From Acidimicrobiaceae bacterium (lineage in GTDB: Bacteria > Actinomycetota > Acidimicrobiia > Acidimicrobiales > Ilumatobacteraceae): a stretch of 64,000 bases of DNA. The stretch is from the NCBI GenBank assembly GCA_947450115.1, contig CANFUE010000006.1:1-64000 (forward strand), given 5' to 3'. The first letter of the stretch is position 1, and each line of letters opens with the position of its first letter. The translations under genes and the position numbers were made by a program. Of this stretch, positions 16,986 through 25,206 are shown one piece after another. Below the pieces are notes generated by a model. That model searched no databases and was not told the origin of the DNA. It saw only the letters and a program-made list of their open reading frames with translations.

Positions 16986-17921
16986 ATGTTTCAAGCAGCA
17001 GCCTGGCTCGTCAGCCTTTTTTATGGCTTGGTCAACAACTATGCATTCGCCATTGCATTAGTGGCCCTCACCATCATGCTTCTCATTACCCCGCTTACCT
17101 TGAAGAGCACCAAGGGCATGCTGGAAATGCAGCGTTTGCAGCCAGAAATGCGCAAACTGCAGCAGCAATACAAGAGCGATCGCCAAAAACTTAACGAAGA
17201 AATGATGAAGCTCTACCAAGAGCACAAAGTGAACCCGCTGGCGTCGTGCCTGCCGCTGATTGCGCAGTTGCCGGTGTTCATCATCATGTTCCGTGTCTTG
17301 CGCGGCTTGTCGAAACTGGGCAGCGACGGCACTTTTAACCCCAGCTATATCGCGAAAGATTCAAAGCTTTACCTCGCACTCGACAAGTCAAAAGAGATGC
17401 TGGCGTTTGGGCTCGACCTCGCAAAGTCACCCGCCAAAGTGATGGGTGAAGACTTCGTGAAAGGCATCCCGTATGCCCTCATGATTGTGTTGCTGGCCTT
17501 CACTTTCTTGATTCAGCAACGGATGATTGCGTCGCGCACAACAAGTGCTTCGATGTCGGCCACGCAGGCCAAAGTGATGCAGTACCTCCCTGTGGGGTTT
17601 GCGGTGTTCCAAGTGTTTTTGCCAACAGGGCTCGTCATCTACTACTTCACGCAGGCCGTGGTGCGTATCTTGCAGCAGTTGTACATCACCAAGCGCTTTT
17701 ATGGTCACGATGGCTCCATTGGGCGCCAGGCACAAGCAGCGAGCAAAGCGGCAAGCGAGATTGCCAAAGAGGCAAAGGGGAAATCTGGCCAGGCAGCGAA
17801 GCCCGACAAGGTCGATAAACCCGCACCCGTACAAAGCAAACGGGTGACCCCATCGAAGAATCGGCCTGCTCCAAGTGGCCGTCCGCAGCGGCCAATTCCG
17901 CCATCAAAGCGCAATAAATAA
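16986..17921 (+). CDS. yidC: membrane protein insertase YidC
   Basis: This 311-aa Oxa1/YidC-type insertase has the first helix AAAWLVSLFYGLVNNYAF and then a second one (ALVALTIMLLITPLTLK) leading into the cytoplasmic coiled-coil loop (EMQRLQPEMRKLQQQYKSD). Further membrane helices include LPLIAQLPVFIIMFRVL, YALMIVLLAFTFLIQ and LPVGFAVFQVFLPTGLVIYYFTQ. The long basic C-terminal tail (ending PSGRPQRPIPPSKRNK) is expected for ribosome contact. It lacks the large periplasmic domain of proteobacterial YidC, as in other Gram-positives. Confidence 0.96.
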   Translation: MFQAAAWLVSLFYGLVNNYAFAIALVALTIMLLITPLTLKSTKGMLEMQRLQPEMRKLQQQYKSDRQKLNEEMMKLYQEHKVNPLASCLPLIAQLPVFIIMFRVLRGLSKLGSDGTFNPSYIAKDSKLYLALDKSKEMLAFGLDLAKSPAKVMGEDFVKGIPYALMIVLLAFTFLIQQRMIASRTTSASMSATQAKVMQYLPVGFAVFQVFLPTGLVIYYFTQAVVRILQQLYITKRFYGHDGSIGRQAQAASKAASEIAKEAKGKSGQAAKPDKVDKPAPVQSKRVTPSKNRPAPSGRPQRPIPPSKRNK

Positions 17922-17968
17922 ACTAAAAGTCTAATAATTAACGTGAACACAGAACGAAGGATGAAGTC

Positions 17969-18838
17969 ATGGAATGGGTAGAAACAACAGGTCGTAGCAT
18001 CGACGAAGCAAAAAATGCAGCCCTCGACGCATTGGGTGTGGCAGAAGACGATGCCGAATTCGATATTTTAGAAGAGCCAACACAGGGTTTATTTGGACGT
18101 ACCCGCGGCGAGGCACGAGTGCGCGCGCGCGTACGCCCCACCCAGGCCCGCCAGAAAACTGAGCGCCGCAACCCGCGCCGCAAGCCAGCTGGTGAAAAGA
18201 CCAACAACGCCGAACAGGCTGCAGGCGAAGCTCGTCCGGAGCGTGCAAACACTCGCGGCCGTAACAACGACCGTCCACGCCAGGCAAAGCCTGCCGGCGA
18301 AGGCAATCGTCGTCCACCGCGCGAACCACGTGAACCGCGCGACGACGATCGTCCAAAGGGCGACCCGGTCGACCCCGCATTGGTGAGCGCCCAGGCAGTT
18401 ACCTTTCTCACGGGCGTAGTAAATGCATTTGGCCTTGTCGGAACAGTGGTCGTAGAGCGCGAAGGCGAAGAACTCGAAGCACAAGTGAACGGCGACGACC
18501 TTGGCCTCTTGGTGGGTCCACGCGGCAACACGCTCTTGGCATTGCAAGACCTCACACGAGTAGTTGCACAACGTCGCTTGGGTGACCACGACACACGCTT
18601 GCGCGTCGATGTTGCTGGTTACCGCGAGCGCCGTCGTGACGCACTCACCCGTTTCGCCCTGAAAGTAGCGGGCGAAGTAGTGGAGTCGGGCCAGCCCCGC
18701 GTGCTCGAGCCAATGGCATCTGCCGACCGCAAAGTGGTCCACGACGCCTTGTCTGAGCAAACTGGTGTTGTTACCCGCTCACGTGGCGATGACCCGTATC
18801 GTCAAATTGTGGTAGAGCCAGCGCAGTCTGGCGAGTAA
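17969..18838 (+). CDS. jag: Jag/KhpB RNA-binding protein (Jag_N-KH-R3H)
   Basis: This 289-aa protein has a Jag_N domain (1-55, MEWVETTGRSIDEAKNAALD), then about 80 residues of Arg/Asn/Pro-rich low-complexity linker. A KH domain (around 165-215, with LLVGPRGNTLLALQDL) and a C-terminal R3H domain (YRERRRDALTRFALKVAGEV) follow. KhpB homologues bind RNA and affect cell elongation and division, often with KhpA. It follows yidC, as in other Gram-positive genomes. The basic linker may add non-specific RNA affinity. Confidence 0.92.
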   Translation: MEWVETTGRSIDEAKNAALDALGVAEDDAEFDILEEPTQGLFGRTRGEARVRARVRPTQARQKTERRNPRRKPAGEKTNNAEQAAGEARPERANTRGRNNDRPRQAKPAGEGNRRPPREPREPRDDDRPKGDPVDPALVSAQAVTFLTGVVNAFGLVGTVVVEREGEELEAQVNGDDLGLLVGPRGNTLLALQDLTRVVAQRRLGDHDTRLRVDVAGYRERRRDALTRFALKVAGEVVESGQPRVLEPMASADRKVVHDALSEQTGVVTRSRGDDPYRQIVVEPAQSGE

Positions 18839-18848
18839 GACACTTCTC

Positions 18849-19457
18849 GTGGCGCGCACCGTTCACGAGATCTTGACCGACGCACAACGCATCGGCGCGC
18901 TTGGCCTTCGCCCTATTAGCGAAGTCATCGAGCACGCCGGTGCGTTTGCTTTTGCACTCCCCGACTCGTGCCGCCAAGTTGTAGACCTCGGGTCGGGTGC
19001 GGGGGTTCCTGGTTTAGTAGTTGCCGAGCTACGGCCCGAGCTGCAGATCACCCTGGTCGACCGCCGGGCAAAACGCACCGATGCGCTCGAGCGTGCCATC
19101 GCTTCGTTGGGCTGGGGCGACCGAGTGCGCGTGGTCTGCGCTGACGTCGGCATGCTCACGCGACAAGACGAGTGGCGGGAAACTTTTGACGCGGCGATGT
19201 CGCGCGGATTTGGCCCACATGAAACCACACTGAAGTACTCAGCTGCACTGGTACGACCAGGCGGAGTGATCTTGTTGAGCGAGCCGCCGGCAAGCACCAA
19301 GAGCCGCTGGGAACCGACCGTCGTCGAAGGCGCTGGGCTCATAGGGCCAGAGTTCGTACAGCACCTGGCCCGCTTCGTCAAAAAACGGAGCGTTGAAAAA
19401 GATCCCCGAATGTTCCACGTGGAACATCAGAAATCGGCAAAATGGGGGCCAAACTGA
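18849..19457 (+). CDS. rsmG: 16S rRNA (guanine527-N7)-methyltransferase RsmG
   Basis: This 202-aa SAM-dependent methyltransferase modifies G527 of 16S rRNA (historically GidB). Motif I is VVDLGSGAGVPGLVVAEL, and ITLVDRRAKRTDALERAI is the acidic SAM-ribose loop region. The later AMSRGF and LVRPGGVILL segments agree with the family. The start is a GTG 10 bp after jag. The last residues (RMFHVEHQKSAKWGPN) are encoded over a parS site, so this coding end is constrained by ParB binding. Confidence 0.93.
   Translation: MARTVHEILTDAQRIGALGLRPISEVIEHAGAFAFALPDSCRQVVDLGSGAGVPGLVVAELRPELQITLVDRRAKRTDALERAIASLGWGDRVRVVCADVGMLTRQDEWRETFDAAMSRGFGPHETTLKYSAALVRPGGVILLSEPPASTKSRWEPTVVEGAGLIGPEFVQHLARFVKKRSVEKDPRMFHVEHQKSAKWGPN
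19411..19426. other. parS: parS site 1 (inside the rsmG 3' end)
   Basis: This is the perfect 16-bp palindrome TGTTCCACGTGGAACA. It matches the ParB-binding parS core and lies within the last codons of rsmG, 130-145 bp before parA. ParB nucleates here to spread and load condensin near the origin. Confidence 0.93.
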
Positions 19458-19487
19458 ACAGAATTGCCGCATTTGGGGTGAAAACAG

Positions 19488-19503
19488 TGTTCCACGTGGA
19501 ACA
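19488..19503. other. parS: parS site 2 (parA promoter region)
   Basis: This is a second identical TGTTCCACGTGGAACA palindrome, 77 bp from site 1 and about 52 bp before the parA start, where ParB spreading could also autorepress parAB. Confidence 0.93.
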
Positions 19504-19555
19504 TTTTATTTCCCCATCCACCCGCCGATGTGGTTGGCGGGAGTAATATAGAGGC

Positions 19556-20332
19556 ATGTCAACCACCGTGTCGGGGCCCCGCATCATCGCTATTTCCAAT
19601 AATAAAGGTGGCGTAGCGAAGACCACTACCACCGTCAACCTTGGCGCCTGCTTCGCAGAACTGGGCTTGCGGACACTCATTATTGACCTCGACCCGCAGG
19701 GCAATGCTTCGTCGTCTCTCGGCATCGACACTCGCGATCTCGAGAACACCATCTATGACGTGCTCATTCAAGAGGTGCCGCTGGAAGATGCGGTGGAGCC
19801 CACCGCGGTCAAAAACCTTTTCATCGTTCCCTCCAACATCAACCTGGCCGGAGCAGAAATTGAGCTCGTGTCGGCCTTCGGACGCGAAAATCGCCTCCGC
19901 AACGCCATTGCCCCCGTTGCCGATCAGTGGGACTACATCCTCATCGACTGTCCCCCGTCGGTTGGTTTACTCACGGTAAACGCACTCACTGCCGCAACGG
20001 AAATTATTACCCCTGTGCAAACGGAATATATTCCTCTCGAAGGAATTGAGATTTTGTTGAAGAATTTGCACCTCATTCGCAAGAACTTGAACCCCAGCCT
20101 CCCCGACCCCACCTTCTTATGCGTGATGTATATGCGTAATAACTTGGCCGATCAGGTAGTGGCGGAGTTGCGCAATAAATTTGGAGAGCGCGTGTACAAG
20201 ACGGTGATCCCGCGCAACGTACGCTTGAGTGAAGCCCCATCATTTGGACAGCCCATCACCACCTTCGATACCGGTTCTTCTGGTGCCAAGGCGTATCGGG
20301 CAGCAGCAAAGGAGATTGTCAGTGGCGCGTAA
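19556..20332 (+). CDS. parA: chromosome partitioning ATPase ParA (Soj)
   Basis: This 258-aa Walker-type ATPase drives segregation of ParB-parS complexes. The deviant Walker A is NNKGGVAKTTTTVNLGA, with the signature Lys residues. A' is LIIDLDPQGNASSSLG, Walker B is YILIDCPPSVGLLTVNAL, and the late switch TVIPRNVRLSEAPSFGQPI is standard. The ATG at 19556 follows two parS sites. The stop overlaps parB by 11 nt, so the two proteins are coupled. Confidence 0.96.
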   Translation: MSTTVSGPRIIAISNNKGGVAKTTTTVNLGACFAELGLRTLIIDLDPQGNASSSLGIDTRDLENTIYDVLIQEVPLEDAVEPTAVKNLFIVPSNINLAGAEIELVSAFGRENRLRNAIAPVADQWDYILIDCPPSVGLLTVNALTAATEIITPVQTEYIPLEGIEILLKNLHLIRKNLNPSLPDPTFLCVMYMRNNLADQVVAELRNKFGERVYKTVIPRNVRLSEAPSFGQPITTFDTGSSGAKAYRAAAKEIVSGA

Positions 20333-21233
20333 AAGTGGATTAGGAAAGGGTCTCGGAGCCCTCATCACCGCCGACCTTGTGGAGAAAACCGAGGTGGGTG
20401 CAGCAACTGGAGTTGATGGCCCATTGCTGCGCGATATCCCTGTGCAGTCCATTGAGGCAAACCCGCATCAACCCCGCGTGCATTTCGACGAAAGCGCACT
20501 CTCGGAACTCACCGACTCCATTCGTGCAATTGGCGTGTTGCAACCCATCTTGGTGCGCCAGGTAGCCGATGGAAAGTATCAACTCATTGCGGGCGAACGG
20601 CGCTGGCGTGCAGCAACGCGAGCAGGCCTTGCCACAGTTCCTGCAGTTGTGCGACCTACCGACGATATTGCATCGGTAGAACAAGCACTGGTGGAAAACC
20701 TCCATCGCCAAGATCTCACTCCACTGGAAGAAGCTTCTGCTTACCAACAGTTGATGGACGACTTCGCCTTTACACATGAAAAAATCGCCACCCGCGTGGG
20801 AAAAAGTCGCTCGGCTATTACGAACGCATTACGTCTCTTGACATTGCCACCAAGCATTCAGCATCTCTTGGCCGATGGTCGTTTAGCTGCGGGTCATGCG
20901 AAGGCAATTTTGGGTACTCCCGACCGTGCCTTCCAAGAGCAGTTGGCGCGTCGCGCAGTTGACGAAGGTTGGTCGGTGCGTGCAGTAGAAGACGCAGTTC
21001 GCGAGCGCCAGGGCGGTAAGTCCATTGTCGACGTGGAAGAGCCTGCGCAACCCACGGGCAAAAAGCCGGGGCTGCGACCACCAGGACTATTAGAACTGGA
21101 AAACCTCTTAAGCGAGTTTCTTGCGACCAAGGTGACCGTGGCAATGAACGGGAAACGCGGGCGGGTAGGCATAGATTTTGCTGACTTAGAAGACCTGGAA
21201 CGGATCTATCGCAAGATGACCGAGCAGGCCTAA
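20322..21233 (+). CDS. parB: chromosome partitioning protein ParB (Spo0J)
   Basis: This 303-aa CTPase/DNA clamp starts at GTG 20322 (VARKSGLGKGLGALI). The track's upstream ATG lies inside parA. The ParB N-terminal domain includes the CTP-binding region with GERRWRAATRAGL. The helix-turn-helix recognising parS is around VGKSRSAITNALRLL, and the C-terminal dimerisation domain ends IYRKMTEQA. The matching parS sites are 0.8-0.9 kb upstream. Confidence 0.96.
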   Translation: MARKSGLGKGLGALITADLVEKTEVGAATGVDGPLLRDIPVQSIEANPHQPRVHFDESALSELTDSIRAIGVLQPILVRQVADGKYQLIAGERRWRAATRAGLATVPAVVRPTDDIASVEQALVENLHRQDLTPLEEASAYQQLMDDFAFTHEKIATRVGKSRSAITNALRLLTLPPSIQHLLADGRLAAGHAKAILGTPDRAFQEQLARRAVDEGWSVRAVEDAVRERQGGKSIVDVEEPAQPTGKKPGLRPPGLLELENLLSEFLATKVTVAMNGKRGRVGIDFADLEDLERIYRKMTEQA

Positions 21234-21252
21234 CCCGCTAAAAGTCTTGATG

Positions 21253-21284
21253 TCTAGGCGAGGGTGATGTCAACCTCGTCTAGA
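21253..21284 (+). terminator. hairpin downstream of parB
   Basis: This is an 11-bp inverted repeat (TCTAGGCGAGG paired with CCTCGTCTAGA, one G-U) around a 10-nt loop, 20 bp after the parB stop. No T-run follows, so it may be a Rho-type or structural terminator, or an inverted binding site next to the DnaA-box cluster. Confidence 0.4.
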
Positions 21285-21298
21285 GGTTACACACAGCC

Positions 21299-21365
21299 TG
21301 TGGATAAACCTGAGGATAACGCTGGGAAAACCTTGTGTATACAAGGGGGATAAACCTGTGGATAC
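21299..21365. other. DnaA-box-like cluster between parB and cwlM-like gene
   Basis: There is an exact DnaA box at 21299-21307 (TGTGGATAA), a one-mismatch box at 21311-21319 (TGAGGATAA) and another at 21357-21365 (TGTGGATAC), plus a GGGGATAA core near 21345. All are in the same orientation and arranged as a direct repeat of GGATAAACCTGnGGATA spaced about 45 bp. The region is intergenic between convergent parB and the cwlM-like gene, so promoter use is unlikely. It may titrate DnaA or belong to an extended origin. Confidence 0.6.
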
Positions 21366-21371
21366 AACGGG

Positions 21372-22349
21372 CTACTGCTGAACTTGTTGTTGCTTCAACA
21401 CGAGCGACATCGCCTCGGCAACTTCGGGGCCATGTTGGGTAATGACATCGAAGGGTCCAAGGCTGCACATCACCGCCGGCATCCGTGTTTCACGCAAAAT
21501 GGGGAGCCGCATACCGACGCTATTCACCACCAGGGTAGGAATTGCCGCGCGCAGGGCATCGGCAATTTTGTTACTCAGCAATTCGCCGCCCGCCGAACTA
21601 AATCCGGGCACTGCGTAAAACGCAATAGTGCATTCAGCTTCGGCGTGTGCTTCCAGCCCAATATAGGTGTCGGCATGAAAGTGATTAGCTGCAAGTACGT
21701 GGGCGGGCACGTCGGGCTCATCGACAAGCATGACGATTTCATGGGCATCACGCAGCGCGCGTGAAATGAGACGAGCAACTCCACTGAGCCCACCAAATTG
21801 CCCCACTACAACGCGGCGCAATCTTCTTTCGTCGCCCATCGCGCGAAATCGTTCGGAGTCGCGCAAAGAAGAGATACCCGGGCCTTCTCCGGACTGCGAA
21901 CTCAGGCGCTCGAGTGCACCAACGGTGTCGTTGCTGCAAATGCCGTCAATAGAGAGACCAGCATTTTTTTGAAACTCGCTGATGGCACGAGCAAGGAGCG
22001 GCCCGAAAATGCCATCAACACGGCCGCAGTCGAACCCCAAGCGCGACAGCAGTGATTGCAGTTGCGTGACATCATCACCACGAAAGTTGGGCGACGTGAG
22101 ATACAGCATGCGATCTCCAAGAGACCACGATGCTTCAACGAGTGCGCTCCATGCAGCAATATCGCACACTCCATCGGTGCGTAAACCGCGTGATGCTTGG
22201 AACTCCACTAAAGCTTTTTCAGTGGCAACACAAAAGAAACTCTCCTCATCGAGAGAGTGTTGAATGAAGCCACAACTCCGTAACCGCCGCTGGAGATCGC
22301 GGACGGTCTCGTTGCGTTGGCCAGCAGTTAGAGGGAAGGGGTCAGAAAT
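21372..22349 (-). CDS. cwlM: CwlM-like protein: two PG-binding domains and a degenerate amidase_3 domain
   Basis: The gene sits at the mycobacterial cwlM position, after trxA. The first PG-binding repeat starts ISDPFPLTAGQRNETVRDLQ and the second around YLTSPNFRGDDVTQLQSLLS. A C-terminal Amidase_3-like fold follows with ANHFHADTYIGLEAHAE and ILRETRMPAVMC. The zinc/catalytic residues expected in amidases (DPGHGG His, a Glu, and the Glu in the VELGF-type strand) are replaced (VVVGQFGG, VMCSLGP), so catalysis is unlikely. The track ORF begins at GTG 22208 and truncates the first repeat. The full repeat needs an ATT start at 22349, inside trxA, because no ATG, GTG or TTG is in frame. In mycobacteria CwlM regulates peptidoglycan precursor synthesis. 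Confidence 0.75.
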   Translation of the reverse strand: MSDPFPLTAGQRNETVRDLQRRLRSCGFIQHSLDEESFFCVATEKALVEFQASRGLRTDGVCDIAAWSALVEASWSLGDRMLYLTSPNFRGDDVTQLQSLLSRLGFDCGRVDGIFGPLLARAISEFQKNAGLSIDGICSNDTVGALERLSSQSGEGPGISSLRDSERFRAMGDERRLRRVVVGQFGGLSGVARLISRALRDAHEIVMLVDEPDVPAHVLAANHFHADTYIGLEAHAEAECTIAFYAVPGFSSAGGELLSNKIADALRAAIPTLVVNSVGMRLPILRETRMPAVMCSLGPFDVITQHGPEVAEAMSLVLKQQQVQQ

Positions 22350-22666
22350 TCTGACAACTCCTGCAAGAGGGCACCCTTGCCTTTTGCGCCAACAAGACGC
22401 TTGACAAGTTCGCCATTATTGAAAAGCAACAATGTAGGAATACTCATCACGTTGTAACGCTGAGCGATATCACCATGATCATCAACGTTGAGTTTGCTCA
22501 CCACGAGTGCATCTTTTTGCTCAACAGCAATTTCCGCAAGGATAGGAGCAATCATTTTGCATGGGCCACACCATTCGGCCCAGAAGTCGACAAGAACAGG
22601 TTTGCTTGAACCATTCACTGTTTCGTCGAAAGTAGAACTGGTGAGAGTAACAATGCCGTCTGCCAT
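22328..22666 (-). CDS. trxA: thioredoxin
   Basis: This 112-aa thioredoxin has the active site FWAEWCGPCKMIAPIL (Cys33 and Cys36) and the cis-proline loop MSIPTLLLF. It reduces disulfides in cytoplasmic proteins with electrons from TrxB. It lies 54 bp after trxB on the same strand, as in the mycobacterial trxB-trxC-cwlM order. Its 3' end overlaps the likely beginning of the cwlM-like frame. Confidence 0.97.
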   Translation of the reverse strand: MADGIVTLTSSTFDETVNGSSKPVLVDFWAEWCGPCKMIAPILAEIAVEQKDALVVSKLNVDDHGDIAQRYNVMSIPTLLLFNNGELVKRLVGAKGKGALLQELSEFLTPSL

Positions 22667-22720
22667 GGGGGCTCCTTTGTTGATGCGCTTGCGATGCGCG
22701 GTTTTTTCTCTTACTGAAGT

Positions 22721-23677
22721 CTAGGCGAGAGAAGCGTGCTCTGACTCGAGCCAACGCTCACAATCGATGGCGGCCATACATCCAGAGCCTGCTGCAGTAA
22801 TTGCTTGTCGATACGTATGGTCTTGCACGTCTCCACAGGCAAAAACCCCAGGAATATTGGTGTACGACGACCCTGGGCGAGTAGCAAGGTACCCATTTTC
22901 TTCCATGTCGAGAACGCCTGTGAAAAGACCAGTATTTGGCTTATGACCAATGGCAATGAAGAGCCCAGACACGTTCATTTGCGAACGCTCGCCGGTGACG
23001 GTGTCTTCAAGAACGATGCCTTCAAGCATGTCGGTTCCCTGCAACTCAACAACTGCGCTATTCCATTTGAATTCAATGCGCTCATTGTTTTCTGCACGAT
23101 CACGCATAATTTTTGACGCGCGCAATTCAGAACGACGATGCACGATGGTGACTTTCGAAGCGAACTTGGTGAGGAATGTTGCTTCTTCTACTGCGCTATC
23201 GCCGCCACCAACAACCACAATTTCTTTCCCACGGAAAAAGAACCCGTCACACGTTGCACAGGTGGATACACCGTGACCAACAAGTGCTGTTTCATTGGGA
23301 AGACCCAACATCAATGATTGTGCACCAGTGCTCACAATGACTGCATCAGCAGTGAATTCTTGGTCACGTGTCCATGCACGAAATGGACGTGCAGAAAAAT
23401 CGACTCGCGTTACTTTGTCGGTGAGAAATGATGCGCCAAAGCGAGCTGCCTGCTCACGAAAACGACTCATGAGTTCTGGGCCCATAATGCCGTCGGGGAA
23501 GCCAGGAAAGTTTTCTACTTCAGTGGTGAGCATGAGCTGCCCACCTGGCTGATCGGTAGTAGAAGACGGCTCGCCTTCGATGATGAATGGATTGAGATTG
23601 GCTCGAGCCGCATAGATGGCCGCAGTGAGCCCTGCAGGGCCAGAACCAATGATGAGGACATGATGATGAGTTGCCAT
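22721..23677 (-). CDS. trxB: thioredoxin reductase
   Basis: This 318-aa FAD/NADPH enzyme reduces thioredoxin. The FAD-binding loop is IIGSGPAGLTAAIYAARA, the redox pair lies in CATCDGFFF, the NADPH loop is VVVGGGDSAVEEATFL, and the FAD C-terminal signature is GVFACGDVQDHTYRQAITAAGSG. The track ORF extends upstream through the neighbouring gene; ATG 23677 with a GGAG Shine-Dalgarno gives the usual MATHHHVLIIGSG start. It is followed by trxA. Confidence 0.97.
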   Translation of the reverse strand: MATHHHVLIIGSGPAGLTAAIYAARANLNPFIIEGEPSSTTDQPGGQLMLTTEVENFPGFPDGIMGPELMSRFREQAARFGASFLTDKVTRVDFSARPFRAWTRDQEFTADAVIVSTGAQSLMLGLPNETALVGHGVSTCATCDGFFFRGKEIVVVGGGDSAVEEATFLTKFASKVTIVHRRSELRASKIMRDRAENNERIEFKWNSAVVELQGTDMLEGIVLEDTVTGERSQMNVSGLFIAIGHKPNTGLFTGVLDMEENGYLATRPGSSYTNIPGVFACGDVQDHTYRQAITAAGSGCMAAIDCERWLESEHASLA

Positions 23678-23703
23678 AAGAGTCTCCAAGGAAATAGTGA
23701 GAG

Positions 23704-24039
23704 TTAGGAATCGAGTTCGTCGGATTTGCGGTGCTGCTTGCGCGCCACAAGGAGACCAACGAGAAAGAAGAGCACGCCCAATATGAGATACGAGGCCCAT
23801 ACGGAAGTGGGGCGCGAGAAGGCAGTGTCGAGTGCAGCTTGCAGTGCGCGTGTTGCACCGATGGCAAAGAGCACCACCATGATGACAACACCAGTTGCTA
23901 CTAAAAAGCCATAGACAATGCCACGCACCACGGTGATGACCGGGCGTGTGGTGCGATCACGAACAAAACCCACCCACTTGTCGATGCTGGCGACAGTGTT
24001 GCGCGCCCAATCGGGGTCGGTGAACGGGTTAGAGAGCAC
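23704..24039 (-). CDS. small two-helix membrane protein of the sigma/anti-sigma-trx locus
   Basis: This 111-aa protein of unknown family has a soluble N-terminal part (about 1-35), then two hydrophobic helices (VYGFLVATGVVIMVVLFAIGA and YLILGVLFFLVGLLVAR). A short basic cytoplasmic tail RKQHRKSDELDS follows. It lies between the anti-sigma-like gene and trxB on the same strand. Position suggests a membrane component of the envelope-stress operon, but nothing in the sequence names a function. Confidence 0.6.
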   Translation of the reverse strand: MLSNPFTDPDWARNTVASIDKWVGFVRDRTTRPVITVVRGIVYGFLVATGVVIMVVLFAIGATRALQAALDTAFSRPTSVWASYLILGVLFFLVGLLVARKQHRKSDELDS

Positions 24040-24081
24040 ATGTTGAGCCTAATGGCTAAAGGCGTTTCTCTTCGGGAACAG

Positions 24082-24564
24082 TTACTTGGCAGGTGCTTGC
24101 CACAAAATTGCGCAGGTTTCGGCGTTGTACACCGTGAGAGTGGGAACGCCATTGCGCACTTCTTTTGCCACGAGTGCGGGTGGAGTGCCCATGATGAGGA
24201 AAGTATCGGTGGTGGAAGAAACTTCTGTACTTACACAAGCGCGGGTATTGATACTTGACGATGGTGCCGCATTTTTAATGAGAGAAACTTCGGCGGGTGC
24301 ACTATTGCTGCGTTTCCCGATGCCGAGCCCCAATGCAAAAAGACCAACAGCGGCCACGGCACTCAGTGCTATGAAGATGCGATTCGGCCGTCGTGATGCA
24401 AGTGGCACCACGTTGGTGGGTTCGCCAGACGCCATGCTGGCAACGTGGCCTAAAGCAGCAGCGATATGTGTATCGCGCACTTGTGGGTCGGGGGTCGTTC
24501 CTAAATGACGCAATGCAGCCTCGAGTGGGCCATTGTCGGTGGGGTCAAAAGAAGGTGTGGTCAT
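24082..24564 (-). CDS. anti-sigma-factor-like single-pass membrane protein
   Basis: This 160-aa protein has a cytoplasmic N-terminal half, one membrane helix near 63-82 (IFIALSAVAAVGLFALGLGIG) and an extracytoplasmic C-terminal part with two cysteines. It starts inside the sigma factor 3' end (4-nt overlap), the position of the mycobacterial anti-SigM gene. No zinc-binding HxxxCxxC is visible, so if it is an anti-sigma factor it is of the non-ZAS type. The role is inferred from position. Confidence 0.6.
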   Translation of the reverse strand: MTTPSFDPTDNGPLEAALRHLGTTPDPQVRDTHIAAALGHVASMASGEPTNVVPLASRRPNRIFIALSAVAAVGLFALGLGIGKRSNSAPAEVSLIKNAAPSSSINTRACVSTEVSSTTDTFLIMGTPPALVAKEVRNGVPTLTVYNAETCAILWQAPAK

Positions 24565-25181
24565 GATGATGAACCCGCAGAAGGAGATGACGGGGTACCT
24601 AAGTTTGGTTCGTCTGAAGGGGAAAGTGTTGTCGGGTTGGCCAATTTCTCACCGAGAAGCGTCTTGCCCCTGGCTAAGCGTGATCTCACCGTTCCGACGG
24701 GAACTTCAAGCACTGCAGCAATTTCGGCATAATCAAGGTCGGCGATATAGCGCAAGACGATTGCCGCACGAAACTCTTCTGGCAAGGTGCCAAGTGCATG
24801 GGCCACGCGGCTCGAGTCAACAAGGTGCTCGGCAAGGAGTGCAGTGGGGTCAACCACATGGTTGCTCGCTACACCATGAGCGCTGGCGGCATCATTTAAA
24901 GGAACAGTTCCACCATGGCGCTGAACACGGCGAATTTCATCAATTGCAGAATTTGTTGCAATGCGATAGATCCAGGTAGACAGTGCCGCTTTTCCATCGA
25001 AGCGGGGGAGACCTTTCACAATGGCAATGAGTGCGTTTTGTACCGCATCGTCAGCACTTTCGCGGCTGAGCACCATGCGGTGACATACGGAATGAACAGC
25101 GTTGTAGTGCACCCGCAGTAATTGGTCTACTGCGGAGACATCTCCCGATTGGGCGCGTTCAAGAAGGCGCTCAGTGTCCAT
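24561..25181 (-). CDS. ECF RNA polymerase sigma factor (SigM-position)
   Basis: This 206-aa ECF sigma factor has region 2 with DDAVQNALIAIVKGLPRFDGKAALSTWIYRIATNSAIDEIRR and region 4 with LGTLPEEFRAAIVLRYIADLDYAEIAAVLEVPVGTVRSRLARGK, and a Ser/Pro-rich tail of about 20 residues. In mycobacteria the equivalent SigM gene is also followed by an anti-sigma gene, then trxB, trxC and cwlM, and directs cell-surface and oxidative-stress genes. The target promoter set here is unknown. Confidence 0.9.
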   Translation of the reverse strand: MDTERLLERAQSGDVSAVDQLLRVHYNAVHSVCHRMVLSRESADDAVQNALIAIVKGLPRFDGKAALSTWIYRIATNSAIDEIRRVQRHGGTVPLNDAASAHGVASNHVVDPTALLAEHLVDSSRVAHALGTLPEEFRAAIVLRYIADLDYAEIAAVLEVPVGTVRSRLARGKTLLGEKLANPTTLSPSDEPNLGTPSSPSAGSSS

Positions 25182-25206
25182 AGTGGAAGGTTAGCCAGTG
25201 TCGTTC

